Of a stretch of DNA of 5,851 nt, positions 1 to 5,839 are shown piece after piece (the first letter of the stretch is position 1; every line of letters starts with the position of its first letter). The DNA is from Myxococcales bacterium (GTDB lineage Bacteria; Myxococcota_C; UBA6777): positions 5,439 through 11,289 of the forward strand of contig JALTMC010000752.1 of NCBI GenBank assembly GCA_027005175.1, given 5' to 3'. A model generated the notes under the pieces. It had not been told where the DNA came from and ran no database searches. It was given only the letters and a program-made list of their open reading frames with translations. Made by a program: the position numbers and the translations under genes.

Positions 1-2571
1 ACGCAAGTCTACAGCTTTTCTCTTAATCTTACGAGTGACGAAAAAGGGAAAGGTCTCACATCCCATCACTTCTTGAAGTCGCCCTTCGATACCTTGCATC
101 AAAGCTTCTTGAGAGAGAGGAGCAGCATCTCCCTTGGAGTCAGAGGAGAGATACGCTTCAACGTCGCGAAGGCTGTCCTCGGAGAGAACCACAAAGTACT
201 CCACCCCACGAAGGATCTTGGAGAGCCCCGTGTCTTGTTTCCCCAAACGTCGAACCCCTGTAAAAATAAGACCATCTGGAGTGTACTGATTCAGCTTTGT
301 GATCAGCTCTTCCACAGAGACTTCTTTGTGAAGTGCGATATCTGCATACTCTGAGATCGATTGAATTCCCAAGCTAAGCGCAGGTCCAAAAGAGATCACA
401 GGCTTGGGCCTAAAGCCTTCGGTATAAAACACAGGAAACTTTGCACGGCGCATAATGCGTGGGATCAAACGCAAGAGGTCGTGATGTCCTTGCATGTGTA
501 GTGGTGAGAGCTTTGTAAAACGCAGTCGATATCGAATCCGCTCTCCCTGTTGGAAGTCATGAGGTGTTTTGCCACTTTGGAATCTCTTCATTGCGTTCTG
601 ATGAACATTGGGTTCCTCCCTCACCTCCGGTCGTTTCTCTGCACCGAGGCGAGTAAGGAAGTCCATGCGTTCGTCACGCATTTGAGTGAGGTCACATGCG
701 ATGCCACAATGATAACAAACAAGTTTGCGCGATTCAGCCCTGGCATCTTCAAGGTTGGTGTGATGTACCTTGGCTTGTAGCGGCTTTCCACAAGGGGGAC
801 TGAGTTTGCTGGAGATGGCTTTCTTGTATTCTTTCGCCAAGAAGCCATCATCCAAACCGACATCAATATGGTCCCAGGCCAACCGACCATCCAGTGGGAT
901 CGTTCCCAGGAATTGAAATCGGTCCACACCTTGCTCTTGTTCCCATTCATCCAGCGCGGTCTGCCAAACATCCCACTTCAGTTGTTCATCCCAACTGTCA
1001 AAACGAGCACCCAACCGCCAAGCTTTCTCAAGCAAGACACCATGTCGATAATCACCACGAGAAAGTACTCCCTCCAGATGACTCACACGATACTCGTGAT
1101 GACGGAAAGTAAAACCCCACTTCTTCGAGAGATTTTTCAATAAATCTTGCTTGCGTGACATCTCCTCCGGCAGATCCATCGCACACCATTGAAAGGGAGT
1201 GTGAGGCTTCGGAACATGACTCGACACGGCAACAACAACATCCACACGATTCTTATACAGCTTCCCGATATCACGCGATTGTTTTCCCATACGTGCAATC
1301 GCGAGAACATCGGTATCTTCTTCGGTGGGAAGACCGATCATAAAGTACAGCTTGACCTTACGCCACCCCCGTGAAAACACCCGATGACAGGTGGTGTAGA
1401 TATCCTCTTCACTGATATTTTTATTAACAACATCTCTCATTCGCTGCGAACCCGCTTCCGGCGCAAAGGTAAGTCCGGTGGACTTTACACTGGAGATCTC
1501 GTCCAACAGATCCTCGTCCAACCCATAAGCCCGCAAACTGGAAATACCCAACCCAATTTTACGTGGACGCAGACGCCCCATCAACTGCTTAATCAGAGGG
1601 CTGATACAAGAGTAGTCTGCTGTGGATAATGAAGTAATAGCAGCTTCATCATAGCCACTGTTGTCGAGTGCTTCCATCACCGTGTCAATGACTTCTTCGG
1701 GGTCACGCTCCCGAACAGGTCGATAAATCATACCTGCTTGGCAAAAGCGACAACCTTCCGTACACCCTCGCGCAATCTCAATCGACATCCGGTCAAAGAT
1801 AGCTTCAGCCACAGCAACAGGAGAGTCACTGGGGAATTTGTATCGACTGATGTCGTCGAGAAAAGCACGCTCCACAAGCTCGGGCACACCTTCGTAAGCA
1901 GGCTTTGACACCACCATCAAACCAGAGCGTTCACAGACCTCACGCTCGTACAAAGCCGGACAATAAACACCACCTTCTTTGGCCAACTCAATCAGAATCT
2001 CGATACGAGAGAGCTTCCCCTCCTTCTTCATTTCACCGTAATGACGCATCAATCGGGGCAGACGCTCCTCCGCATCTCCCACCAACACCACATCAACAAA
2101 AGGAGCGATCGGCTCAGGATGAGTCGCAACAGGCCCCCCAACAATCACAAGAGGGTCTGAGAGTTGACGCTCACTGCTGTGAAGAGGAATCCGCCCCAGG
2201 TCCAACATCGTCAAAATATTTGTGAATGTTAACTCATACTGAAGAGAGAAACCAACAATATCAAAGGCAGAAATGGGTTTGTGAGACTCCAAGCTGAGAA
2301 CCGGAAGCTCGTGCTCTCGCAACTTCTCTTCCATGTCAACCCAAGGACAAAACGCCCTCTCCACCAACAGATCATCCGCTTTGTTGATGACAGAATACAA
2401 GATCTTCGTACCAAGATGGCTCATTCCGATATCGTAAACATCAGGAAAGCACAGGGCCATCGTCACATCGACAACAGACCAGTCCTTGACGATCGCATTG
2501 TACTCGCCACCAATATAGCGTGCTGGCTTCTCAACTTGATGAAGAAATTCAGCATAAGGATGATTGTTCAT
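1..2571 (-). CDS. Radical SAM protein of the TIGR03960 type fused to a C-terminal DUF2344 domain; 3' end off the window
   Basis: An uninterrupted minus-strand frame of 857 codons starts at ATG 2571 and leaves the window without a stop. Residues about 13-30 (EKPARYIGGEYN) are the conserved N-terminal opening of this family. Residues about 38-157 look like a Rossmann or B12-binding-like module, including GGP at 145-147. The [4Fe-4S]/SAM motif CTEGCRFC has its cysteines at C270, C274 and C277. TFAPEAGSQR at 368-377 is a typical radical-SAM barrel segment. A second cysteine group lies at C619, C622 and C626. From about residue 680 the sequence matches DUF2344 (RYRLRFTKLSPL, then YTEGFRPKP and SLGI). 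In many bacteria the two parts are separate adjacent genes, often near RNase E/G. The biochemical role of the family is unknown to me; an RNA- or translation-related modification is only a guess. The ATG was chosen because homology begins right after it. The nearest SD-like sequence, GGAA at 2585-2582, is weak and rather distant (10 nt). Confidence 0.93.
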   Translation of the reverse strand, partial: MNNHPYAEFLHQVEKPARYIGGEYNAIVKDWSVVDVTMALCFPDVYDIGMSHLGTKILYSVINKADDLLVERAFCPWVDMEEKLREHELPVLSLESHKPISAFDIVGFSLQYELTFTNILTMLDLGRIPLHSSERQLSDPLVIVGGPVATHPEPIAPFVDVVLVGDAEERLPRLMRHYGEMKKEGKLSRIEILIELAKEGGVYCPALYEREVCERSGLMVVSKPAYEGVPELVERAFLDDISRYKFPSDSPVAVAEAIFDRMSIEIARGCTEGCRFCQAGMIYRPVRERDPEEVIDTVMEALDNSGYDEAAITSLSTADYSCISPLIKQLMGRLRPRKIGLGISSLRAYGLDEDLLDEISSVKSTGLTFAPEAGSQRMRDVVNKNISEEDIYTTCHRVFSRGWRKVKLYFMIGLPTEEDTDVLAIARMGKQSRDIGKLYKNRVDVVVAVSSHVPKPHTPFQWCAMDLPEEMSRKQDLLKNLSKKWGFTFRHHEYRVSHLEGVLSRGDYRHGVLLEKAWRLGARFDSWDEQLKWDVWQTALDEWEQEQGVDRFQFLGTIPLDGRLAWDHIDVGLDDGFLAKEYKKAISSKLSPPCGKPLQAKVHHTNLEDARAESRKLVCYHCGIACDLTQMRDERMDFLTRLGAEKRPEVREEPNVHQNAMKRFQSGKTPHDFQQGERIRYRLRFTKLSPLHMQGHHDLLRLIPRIMRRAKFPVFYTEGFRPKPVISFGPALSLGIQSISEYADIALHKEVSVEELITKLNQYTPDGLIFTGVRRLGKQDTGLSKILRGVEYFVVLSEDSLRDVEAYLSSDSKGDAAPLSQEALMQGIEGRLQEVMGCETFPFFVTRKIKRKAVDLR

Positions 2572-2587
2572 TGTTTTTAAATTCCAA

Positions 2588-2628
2588 GTTCTGAGTTCTG
2601 AGTTCTGAGTTCTGAGTTCTGAGTTCTG
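2588..2628. repeat. Heptanucleotide tandem repeat (GTTCTGA on plus, TCAGAAC on minus)
   Basis: Five exact GTTCTGA units (2588-2622) are followed by a sixth, partial unit GTTCTG (2623-2628). The array lies in the 135-nt gap between arsS and the radical-SAM/DUF2344 gene, and its nearer edge is 16 nt upstream of that gene's ATG. The unit is 7 bp, so copy-number change would shift any reading frame passing through it and change leader spacing. On the minus strand, in the frame of the downstream gene, it reads SELRTQN without stops. Perfect short-unit arrays of this kind are prone to slippage. No other clear signal is seen in this gap apart from a direct repeat of AGTCAC at 2638-2643 and 2651-2656. 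Confidence 0.95.
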
Positions 2629-2706
2629 CGTTGATGGAGTCACCCTATGCAGTCACGCCTTGCAACCCAGGTTTGAAGTTCCGAGTGCCCCATAAGCAAA
2701 GTGAGC

Positions 2707-3864
2707 TTATTCGTCAAGGCTTCCTCCACAAGAACTACCAGCTCCTGCGGTGCAGCCAAAGCAGTGACGACCAACAACGATGTCACGTTGAGCCAACCTA
2801 GAAACATCAAAGTTCTGAATAGTAGGACGGCTTTGATCAGGATAGAGACTTTCCAATTCGAGCATTTGATTAAAGTCGCAATCAAAGATTCGACCATCCC
2901 AAGACACAGAGATCGTATTGCGACACATTAATCCGGCAATGGTGCATGGATTAAATGCGTTGACCAGAACCTCCATGTAGGTTTCGATGTTTCCGGAATC
3001 CTGTAACCACTCCAAATACCGACTGATCGGCATGTTGTTGATGGTGATTAATCGATCAAAAGAGAGGTCGAAGTTCCTCTTGAGTGCGGCCTTCCACTCC
3101 GCTTCCAAGGCTGCTTGATTTCCAGAGAGATAGGCTCCAGCCGGATTGGAGACCAGGGTCAGAACCCGTTTGGGATCACCCTGTCCATAACCTGCTTCAT
3201 TCAATCGACGCAGCGCTTCCATGGATTTTTGATACGTGCCACCACCACGCTGTGCATCTGTATTTCGTTTGCGATAGTGAGGAAGAGAACAAGCTACCTC
3301 CACACCACGCTCAGCAAACCACGTGGGCAAATCTTTGTACTTGGGTAGCAAAAGAACTGTGAGATTGCAGCGATCGATCACATGCTTGCCACGCTTCACA
3401 CACTCATCCACAAGATAGCGAAAATGTGGATTCAGTTCTGGGGCTCCACCTGTGAGGTCCACGGTTTTAGCATCCGTCTGATCCAAAGCCCGAAGGCAAG
3501 CATCTACCGTCTCTTTGTCCATGTTCTCGCGAACGCGGTCAGGTCCAGCGTCCACATGACAATGACGACACGTCATATTGCAGAGCTTACCAATATTGAT
3601 CTGAAAGATCTCAATCGGTGCCGGTTTAAAAGACTCCCACTGGCTCGCAGCAAGAGCCGTACGAAAATGGCCCTGATGCGAGAGATGCTCTAAATCCGCC
3701 TCCTCCAACAAAGCGATTTGTGTTTCAGGCTGCGCTAAAGGCAACCTTCTACGCAACAAAGACTGGATCGCCTTGGGTCCAGACTCAGGGCGGTCCAACT
3801 CCTCATCCACCAGAGCCTCTGATGCAGAATTTCCAGCTTCGACTGTCTCGTTATGCTCTAACAT
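2707..3864 (-). CDS. arsS: ArsS: arsenosugar-biosynthesis radical SAM/Cys-rich (DUF3641) protein
   Basis: The 385-residue product ends in TAA. The radical-SAM motif CNMTCRHC has cysteines C95, C99 and C102, preceded by QINIGKL. DLTGGAPELNP (about 136-146) is the family's SAM-binding stretch. The C-terminal DUF3641 region carries C307, C314, C329, C368, C371 and C379, with NPCTIAGLMC, FDCDFNQML and the hallmark HCFGCTAGAGSSCGG at the end. Known family role: with ArsM, ArsS proteins build organoarsenicals by joining a 5'-deoxyadenosyl group to dimethylarsenic, an early arsenosugar step; the extra cysteines probably bind further Fe-S clusters. I place the start at ATG 3864, not at the upstream 3951 codon, because GAGGA (3874-3870) sits 5 nt ahead of it and the extra 29 residues look like translated leader. 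About 85 residues precede the radical-SAM core, longer than I expect for the family. The family is known to include selenocysteine members; this copy shows cysteines and no in-frame TGA. Confidence 0.95.
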   Translation of the reverse strand: MLEHNETVEAGNSASEALVDEELDRPESGPKAIQSLLRRRLPLAQPETQIALLEEADLEHLSHQGHFRTALAASQWESFKPAPIEIFQINIGKLCNMTCRHCHVDAGPDRVRENMDKETVDACLRALDQTDAKTVDLTGGAPELNPHFRYLVDECVKRGKHVIDRCNLTVLLLPKYKDLPTWFAERGVEVACSLPHYRKRNTDAQRGGGTYQKSMEALRRLNEAGYGQGDPKRVLTLVSNPAGAYLSGNQAALEAEWKAALKRNFDLSFDRLITINNMPISRYLEWLQDSGNIETYMEVLVNAFNPCTIAGLMCRNTISVSWDGRIFDCDFNQMLELESLYPDQSRPTIQNFDVSRLAQRDIVVGRHCFGCTAGAGSSCGGSLDE

Positions 3865-3869
3865 ACTTA

Positions 3870-3874
3870 TCCTC
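3870..3874 (-). promoter_or_regulatory. Ribosome binding site that fixes the arsS start
   Basis: GAGGA on the minus strand is 5 nt upstream of ATG 3864. No comparable site precedes the in-frame ATG at 3951, which begins just inside the leader hairpin (3933-3949). This supports the 385-residue form of ArsS. Confidence 0.7.
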
Positions 3875-3932
3875 ATCCAGATATTTGATCGGTCCGCACA
3901 GCAACCACCTCCAACCTTTGAAAGCGAAACCA

Positions 3933-3949
3933 GGGCTGCTTTGCAGCCC
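3933..3949 (-). other. Perfect hairpin in the spacer between the peroxidase-like gene and arsS
   Basis: GGGCTGC (3933-3939) and GCAGCCC (3943-3949) are exact inverted repeats around a 3-nt loop. The hairpin lies 58 nt past the stop of the upstream gene and 68 nt before the arsS start. On the minus strand the stem is followed by TGGTTTCGCTTT, which is too interrupted to be a good intrinsic terminator. It could act as a partial terminator, an mRNA-stability element or an attenuator that tunes arsS relative to its upstream partner. The role is inferred only from position. Confidence 0.6.
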
Positions 3950-4007
3950 ATTCGCAGAAGAAGGAACCCGCTTCCAACCCCATAATGTCGTCCACTGCGA
4001 GTTCGAG

Positions 4008-4343
4008 TTACATGCTCATCTTGGACGTATGCTCTAACATCTGCAACCCATGAATCAACGACGCTCCACCGCGTATCGCTGTCGCAACATGCACAGCCTC
4101 TGTCATCTGCTCCAAATCAGCTCCTTCTTGAAGAGAGGTCTTGCTATAAGCATCAATGCAATAAGGACACTGAATGGCATGAGAAACAGCGAGTGCAATC
4201 AAAGCCTTCTCACGAACCGACAAGGCACCCTCCTCAAACACCGCACCGTAATAAGAAAAAAATTTCTCTGCTAACTCAGGACTTCCTTCACCAATATCAC
4301 CAAACTTTGGAAGATGTTTGGGATCATAGTATGTCTTCGTCAT
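4008..4343 (-). CDS. Arsenosugar-biosynthesis-associated peroxidase-like protein (AhpD/carboxymuconolactone decarboxylase fold)
   Basis: A 111-residue all-alpha AhpD-like protein. REKALIALAVSHAIQCPYCIDAYSK (residues 44-68) is the core: E45, H55 and the redox pair C59/C62 in a CPYC motif. HVATAIRGGASLIHG (85-99) is the second conserved helix. In classical AhpD proteins a His follows the second cysteine by four residues; here that place is Tyr66, which I recall as usual for the subfamily encoded beside ArsS. It is probably a cytoplasmic thiol-disulfide or peroxidase-type partner, perhaps protecting or reducing arsenic intermediates, but no activity has been proven for this group that I can cite. 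It is the first gene of the minus-strand pair and precedes arsS by 143 nt. ATG 4343 is supported by AGGTG 5 nt upstream. Confidence 0.93.
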   Translation of the reverse strand: MTKTYYDPKHLPKFGDIGEGSPELAEKFFSYYGAVFEEGALSVREKALIALAVSHAIQCPYCIDAYSKTSLQEGADLEQMTEAVHVATAIRGGASLIHGLQMLEHTSKMSM

Positions 4344-4348
4344 ACAAG

Positions 4349-4353
4349 CACCT
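4349..4353 (-). promoter_or_regulatory. Ribosome binding site of the peroxidase-like gene
   Basis: AGGTG on the minus strand stands 5 nt before ATG 4343. It confirms that start over the overlapping minus-strand frame that passes through the same region. Confidence 0.65.
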
Positions 4354-4505
4354 GTTTCCTTTTGTGTTCAAACATATCAATAGGATGTACGAAAAAAGCA
4401 AAACACAGCAACGCTGCCCCCCGAATATAACAGATACTACGAAGGATTGTTTCTGTCTGTAAGAGCAAACACTCAAAAAAACATACCCATTTACTAGGGT
4501 AAAGG

Positions 4506-4534
4506 AAGGTACAGCAGAAAGTCATGAAAGTCAA
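4506..4534 (-). promoter_or_regulatory. Weak promoter candidate for the peroxidase-like gene and arsS
   Basis: On the minus strand, TTGACT (4534-4529) and TACCTT (4511-4506) are spaced by 17 nt. The -35 box is good; the -10 box matches only about half of the consensus. It would give a leader of roughly 155 nt. Other AT-rich stretches nearer the gene could serve as well. Confidence 0.25.
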
Positions 4535-4565
4535 GAGAATGAAAGACTTCCGGCTCTCTTTTGTG

Positions 4566-4594
4566 TTGCTTTTCGTTTGATGCTTGGCTATACT
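4566..4594 (+). promoter_or_regulatory. Sigma-70-type promoter candidate for the plus-strand unknown gene
   Basis: TTGCTT (4566-4571) and TATACT (4589-4594) are spaced by exactly 17 nt, close to consensus in both boxes. Transcription would begin near 4601 and read through a leader of about 157 nt to the gene at 4759. No long open frame intervenes on this strand. Confidence 0.5.
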
Positions 4595-4746
4595 CTTTGA
4601 ACATCGTCTCGTGGTCACATTCTCCTTTATGATTAGGCTTATAAAGAACAAGTACATCATCCGATGAAATGAAAGATACGGATGTTTTGAGATGTTCTAG
4701 CATCTGAAAACAAAGTGAGCACAAAAACCACTCCCCACAAATCAGA

Positions 4747-4752
4747 AAGGGA
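4747..4752 (+). promoter_or_regulatory. Ribosome binding site that supports a TTG start
   Basis: AAGGGA lies 6 nt upstream of TTG 4759. The alternative in-frame ATG at 4780 has only a GAG directly abutting it, so TTG is preferred. Confidence 0.5.
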
Positions 4753-4758
4753 CTACAT

Positions 4759-5028
4759 TTGCGAGAACAGATTTTTGAGATGTTGGAGAACCCCACCCAA
4801 CTCGATTCAAGTTCATGGGATGAGCTCCTTCAACGATTGAATACATGTGTTGAAAATAGATCCGATCTTCTTGGGTACGTTGTAGGTCATATTTCAGATG
4901 AGGCGTTCAGCTCCAATCCGGTTTCTTCCCCATTCGGACTGTGGCAGCTCTACGAACGACATGCAGGTACAGGAGAAGTTCTCTCCATGGAATGGCCCGA
5001 GCTAAATTGGGACATCGAAGAGCAATGA
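4759..5028 (+). CDS. Hypothetical protein, N-terminal part before the TGA
   Basis: This 89-residue segment starts at a TTG with a well-placed AAGGGA site. It opens with an amphipathic stretch (REQIFEMLEN, then SWDELLQRLNTCVENRSDLLGYVV) that suggests a small helical domain, followed by a Trp-rich end (WQLYERHAG, MEWPELNWDIEEQ). It ends abruptly after a mid-domain-like WDIEEQ rather than at a typical charged tail, which favours premature termination. No family is recognised. Confidence 0.5.
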   Translation: MREQIFEMLENPTQLDSSSWDELLQRLNTCVENRSDLLGYVVGHISDEAFSSNPVSSPFGLWQLYERHAGTGEVLSMEWPELNWDIEEQ

Positions 5029-5052
5029 GGTCCCCAATGGACTTGCAGCAGA

Positions 5053-5466
5053 ATGTTACAGAATGTGTTTCTCTCCTTGTCACCGAAGGGAGTGTTTAGG
5101 ATAGACAGGCTTTCAGAGTCCGAAGAACCGCTACCTGATGAGTCAAGATATGACACATTTTCTACTCAAAACTGGGAACTTCATCCGAACAAGAAAAACA
5201 CGCTACTGGATTTTAAGAGCCGCTTTGACTACTACGATTTTGTCTACCCAACCCACGCAGAAGAAGTATCACTTCTCCAGAAAGATTCGGGGGAAGCCGA
5301 ACTGGTTTGTGCCTACGACCACTCTTTTGAGTTTGTAAACCTCATTCGTTGGTCATCTGCTCCTCAGCCACTTTTAACCCAACGTTTACTTTTTCGAGTG
5401 GATGGAGCTTACCTTGAAGAAGAACTCCTTAAGTATAGGCTCATTCTTCCCTTTGCCAAAGTGTGA
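5053..5466 (+). CDS. Hypothetical protein, C-terminal part after the TGA
   Basis: This 137-residue segment is in the same frame as the preceding one, whose stop lies 24 nt before this ATG. It looks beta-rich, with alternating hydrophobic and polar residues (GVFRIDRL, RFDYYDFVYP, EAELVCAYDHSFEFVNLIRW, RLLFRVDGAYLEEELLKYRLILPF). I see no SD sequence at a good distance from ATG 5053, so independent translation is doubtful. No family is recognised. Confidence 0.5.
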   Translation: MLQNVFLSLSPKGVFRIDRLSESEEPLPDESRYDTFSTQNWELHPNKKNTLLDFKSRFDYYDFVYPTHAEEVSLLQKDSGEAELVCAYDHSFEFVNLIRWSSAPQPLLTQRLLFRVDGAYLEEELLKYRLILPFAKV

Positions 5467-5698
5467 TCACTTCCATTCACCAGAATGGCATTGCGTCCGT
5501 TCCCGAAGCCAATACATGCTCTTGCGAGGAAGAAGACTCTCGTCGGAGTTCTTGATACAGTTGTTCATCCTCTTTATCCTCGACCGCTGACCCCATCCTT
5601 TCGCCAATGGGTACAGCTTCCTTTGCCCATCAATGTCATTTGAGCCGACCGGCAGTTCACCTCTTGACACATGGGAAACCACGGTCTTATCGAGGTTT

Positions 5699-5732
5699 GA
5701 GCAGTGTGCGTTGAAAGGCACTCGCACTGTTC
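5699..5732 (+). ncRNA. Group II intron domain V (catalytic hairpin)
   Basis: Exactly 34 nt. GAGCAGTG (5699-5706) pairs fully with CACTGTTC (5725-5732), including the canonical G-U wobble of the AGC catalytic triad. A GAAA tetraloop lies at 5713-5716, and the two-nucleotide bulge position on the 3' side (CG, 5723-5724) is in the right place. The upper stem is imperfect (a T-T and a C-A mismatch), which may mean that the copy is no longer active. Confidence 0.8.
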
Positions 5733-5735
5733 AGA

Positions 5736-5774
5736 GGGGGCGGTGCGATCAGTAATGGTCTTCTGCCACCCGAC
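5736..5774 (+). ncRNA. Group II intron domain VI with branch-point A and 3' splice site
   Basis: Three nucleotides after domain V, GGG (5736-5738) pairs with CCC (5769-5771) and GGC (5739-5741) with GCC (5765-5767), leaving A5768 bulged. GATC (5747-5750) pairs with GGTC (5757-5760) around a 6-nt loop. The bulged A is the seventh base from the end of CCCGAC at 5774, the usual distance for lariat formation. The 3' exon would begin with T5775. Confidence 0.72.
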
Positions 5775-5778
5775 TAGC

Positions 5779-5792
5779 AAAAGAATTCTTTT
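5779..5792. other. 14-bp perfect palindrome just downstream of the intron end
   Basis: AAAAGAATTCTTTT is self-complementary over its whole length and starts 4 nt past the inferred 3' splice site. It may be chance in AT-rich DNA or part of the insertion target. Confidence 0.5.
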
Positions 5793-5811
5793 ATCGAAGC
5801 AATAACAGTTT

Positions 5812-5839
5812 ACAGAGGCAAATACTCAACTCTGTTTTT
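5812..5839 (+). terminator. Weak terminator-like hairpin with T-run
   Basis: ACAGAG (5812-5817) and CTCTGT (5830-5835) form a 6-bp stem with a 12-nt loop, followed directly by TTTT. It is weak for an intrinsic terminator. It could have ended the unknown plus-strand gene before the intron fragment was inserted between them. I see nothing else in 5775-5851. Confidence 0.3.

Larger units (their letters stand above)
4344..4758. other. Divergent intergenic region of 415 bp
   Basis: This gap separates the minus-strand arsenic genes from the plus-strand unknown gene. It is AT-rich with several T- and A-runs and should contain the promoters for both directions. Open frames inside it (for example minus 4340-4660 and 4494-4796) show no recognisable domain and overlap real gene starts or promoter signals, so I do not call them. 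A small inverted repeat AGATG/CATCT lies at about 4691-4706 in the plus-strand leader. I do not see a convincing ArsR-type operator. Confidence 0.6.
4759..5466 (+). pseudogene. Unrecognised protein gene interrupted by one in-frame TGA
   Basis: The frame from TTG 4759 to TGA 5464-5466 is 235 codons long and is broken only by TGA at 5026-5028. Both sides read as natural protein in the same frame, and the eight codons between the TGA and the next ATG (GPQWTCSR) also look coding. A tryptophan or arginine codon at this place would restore one protein. I recognise no domain, signal peptide or membrane segment; it is acidic, soluble-looking and rich in aromatic residues. A second possible lesion sits at the end: dropping two bases in GTGTG (5461-5465) would extend the product about 30 residues to TGA 5553-5555. 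The plus-strand orientation, divergent from the arsenic genes, gives no functional link. Alternatives are two separate small genes, selenocysteine insertion or a sequencing error; a decaying gene is the simplest reading. Confidence 0.55.
5578..5774 (+). mobile_element. 3' remnant of a group II intron (domains IV?-V-VI), 5'-truncated
   Basis: The segment ends with a domain V/domain VI pair in correct order and spacing (see those entries) and a bacterial-type intron end, ACCCGAC, at 5768-5774. Immediately upstream, CCTCGA (5578-5583) pairs with TCGAGG (5690-5695) and may be the base of an ORF-less domain IV; a 3-nt linker then leads to domain V. An inner hairpin (ATGGG/CCCAT near 5608-5636) lies inside. 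Domains I-III and the intron-encoded reverse transcriptase are absent: the space upstream is protein-coding in character. Group II introns are copied from their 3' end during target-primed reverse transcription, so 5'-truncated copies are a known outcome. The left boundary is uncertain, anywhere from about 5556 to 5578. Confidence 0.7.

Noticed and set aside
621-971. Various 60-116 codon frames inside 1-2571 on both strands
   Set aside because: They are shadows of the radical-SAM/DUF2344 frame, which is continuous and carries recognisable motifs throughout.
2641-2643. GTG as the true start of the radical-SAM/DUF2344 gene
   Set aside because: Family homology begins just after ATG 2571, and the added residues are mostly translated repeat; it is kept only as a possibility in the findings.
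2707-3864. Selenocysteine in ArsS
   Set aside because: The frame has no TGA, and the expected redox and cluster positions are encoded as cysteine.
3865-3951. ATG 3951 as the arsS start (414 residues)
   Set aside because: The additional 29 residues include a translated hairpin and have no SD, while ATG 3864 has GAGGA at 5 nt.
4340-4660. Minus-strand open frame of 106 codons upstream of the peroxidase-like gene
   Set aside because: It overlaps that gene's start and RBS, has a low-complexity Phe/Cys-rich product and no SD of its own. The overlapping minus frame 4494-4796 is rejected for similar reasons.
5461-5465. GTGTG as the 5' end of a complete group II intron
   Set aside because: It fits the GTGYG consensus, but only about 310 nt would remain to the 3' end, too few for domains I-VI.
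5485-5643. Plus-strand frame continuing past TGA 5464 (starting MALRPFPKP)
   Set aside because: It looks somewhat protein-like, but it runs into the intron domain IV segment, lacks an RBS and matches no family I know.
5467-5727. Minus-strand open frame of 86 codons over the intron remnant
   Set aside because: It lies antisense to the domain IV-V segment, has no recognised domain, and its start overlaps the domain V hairpin.
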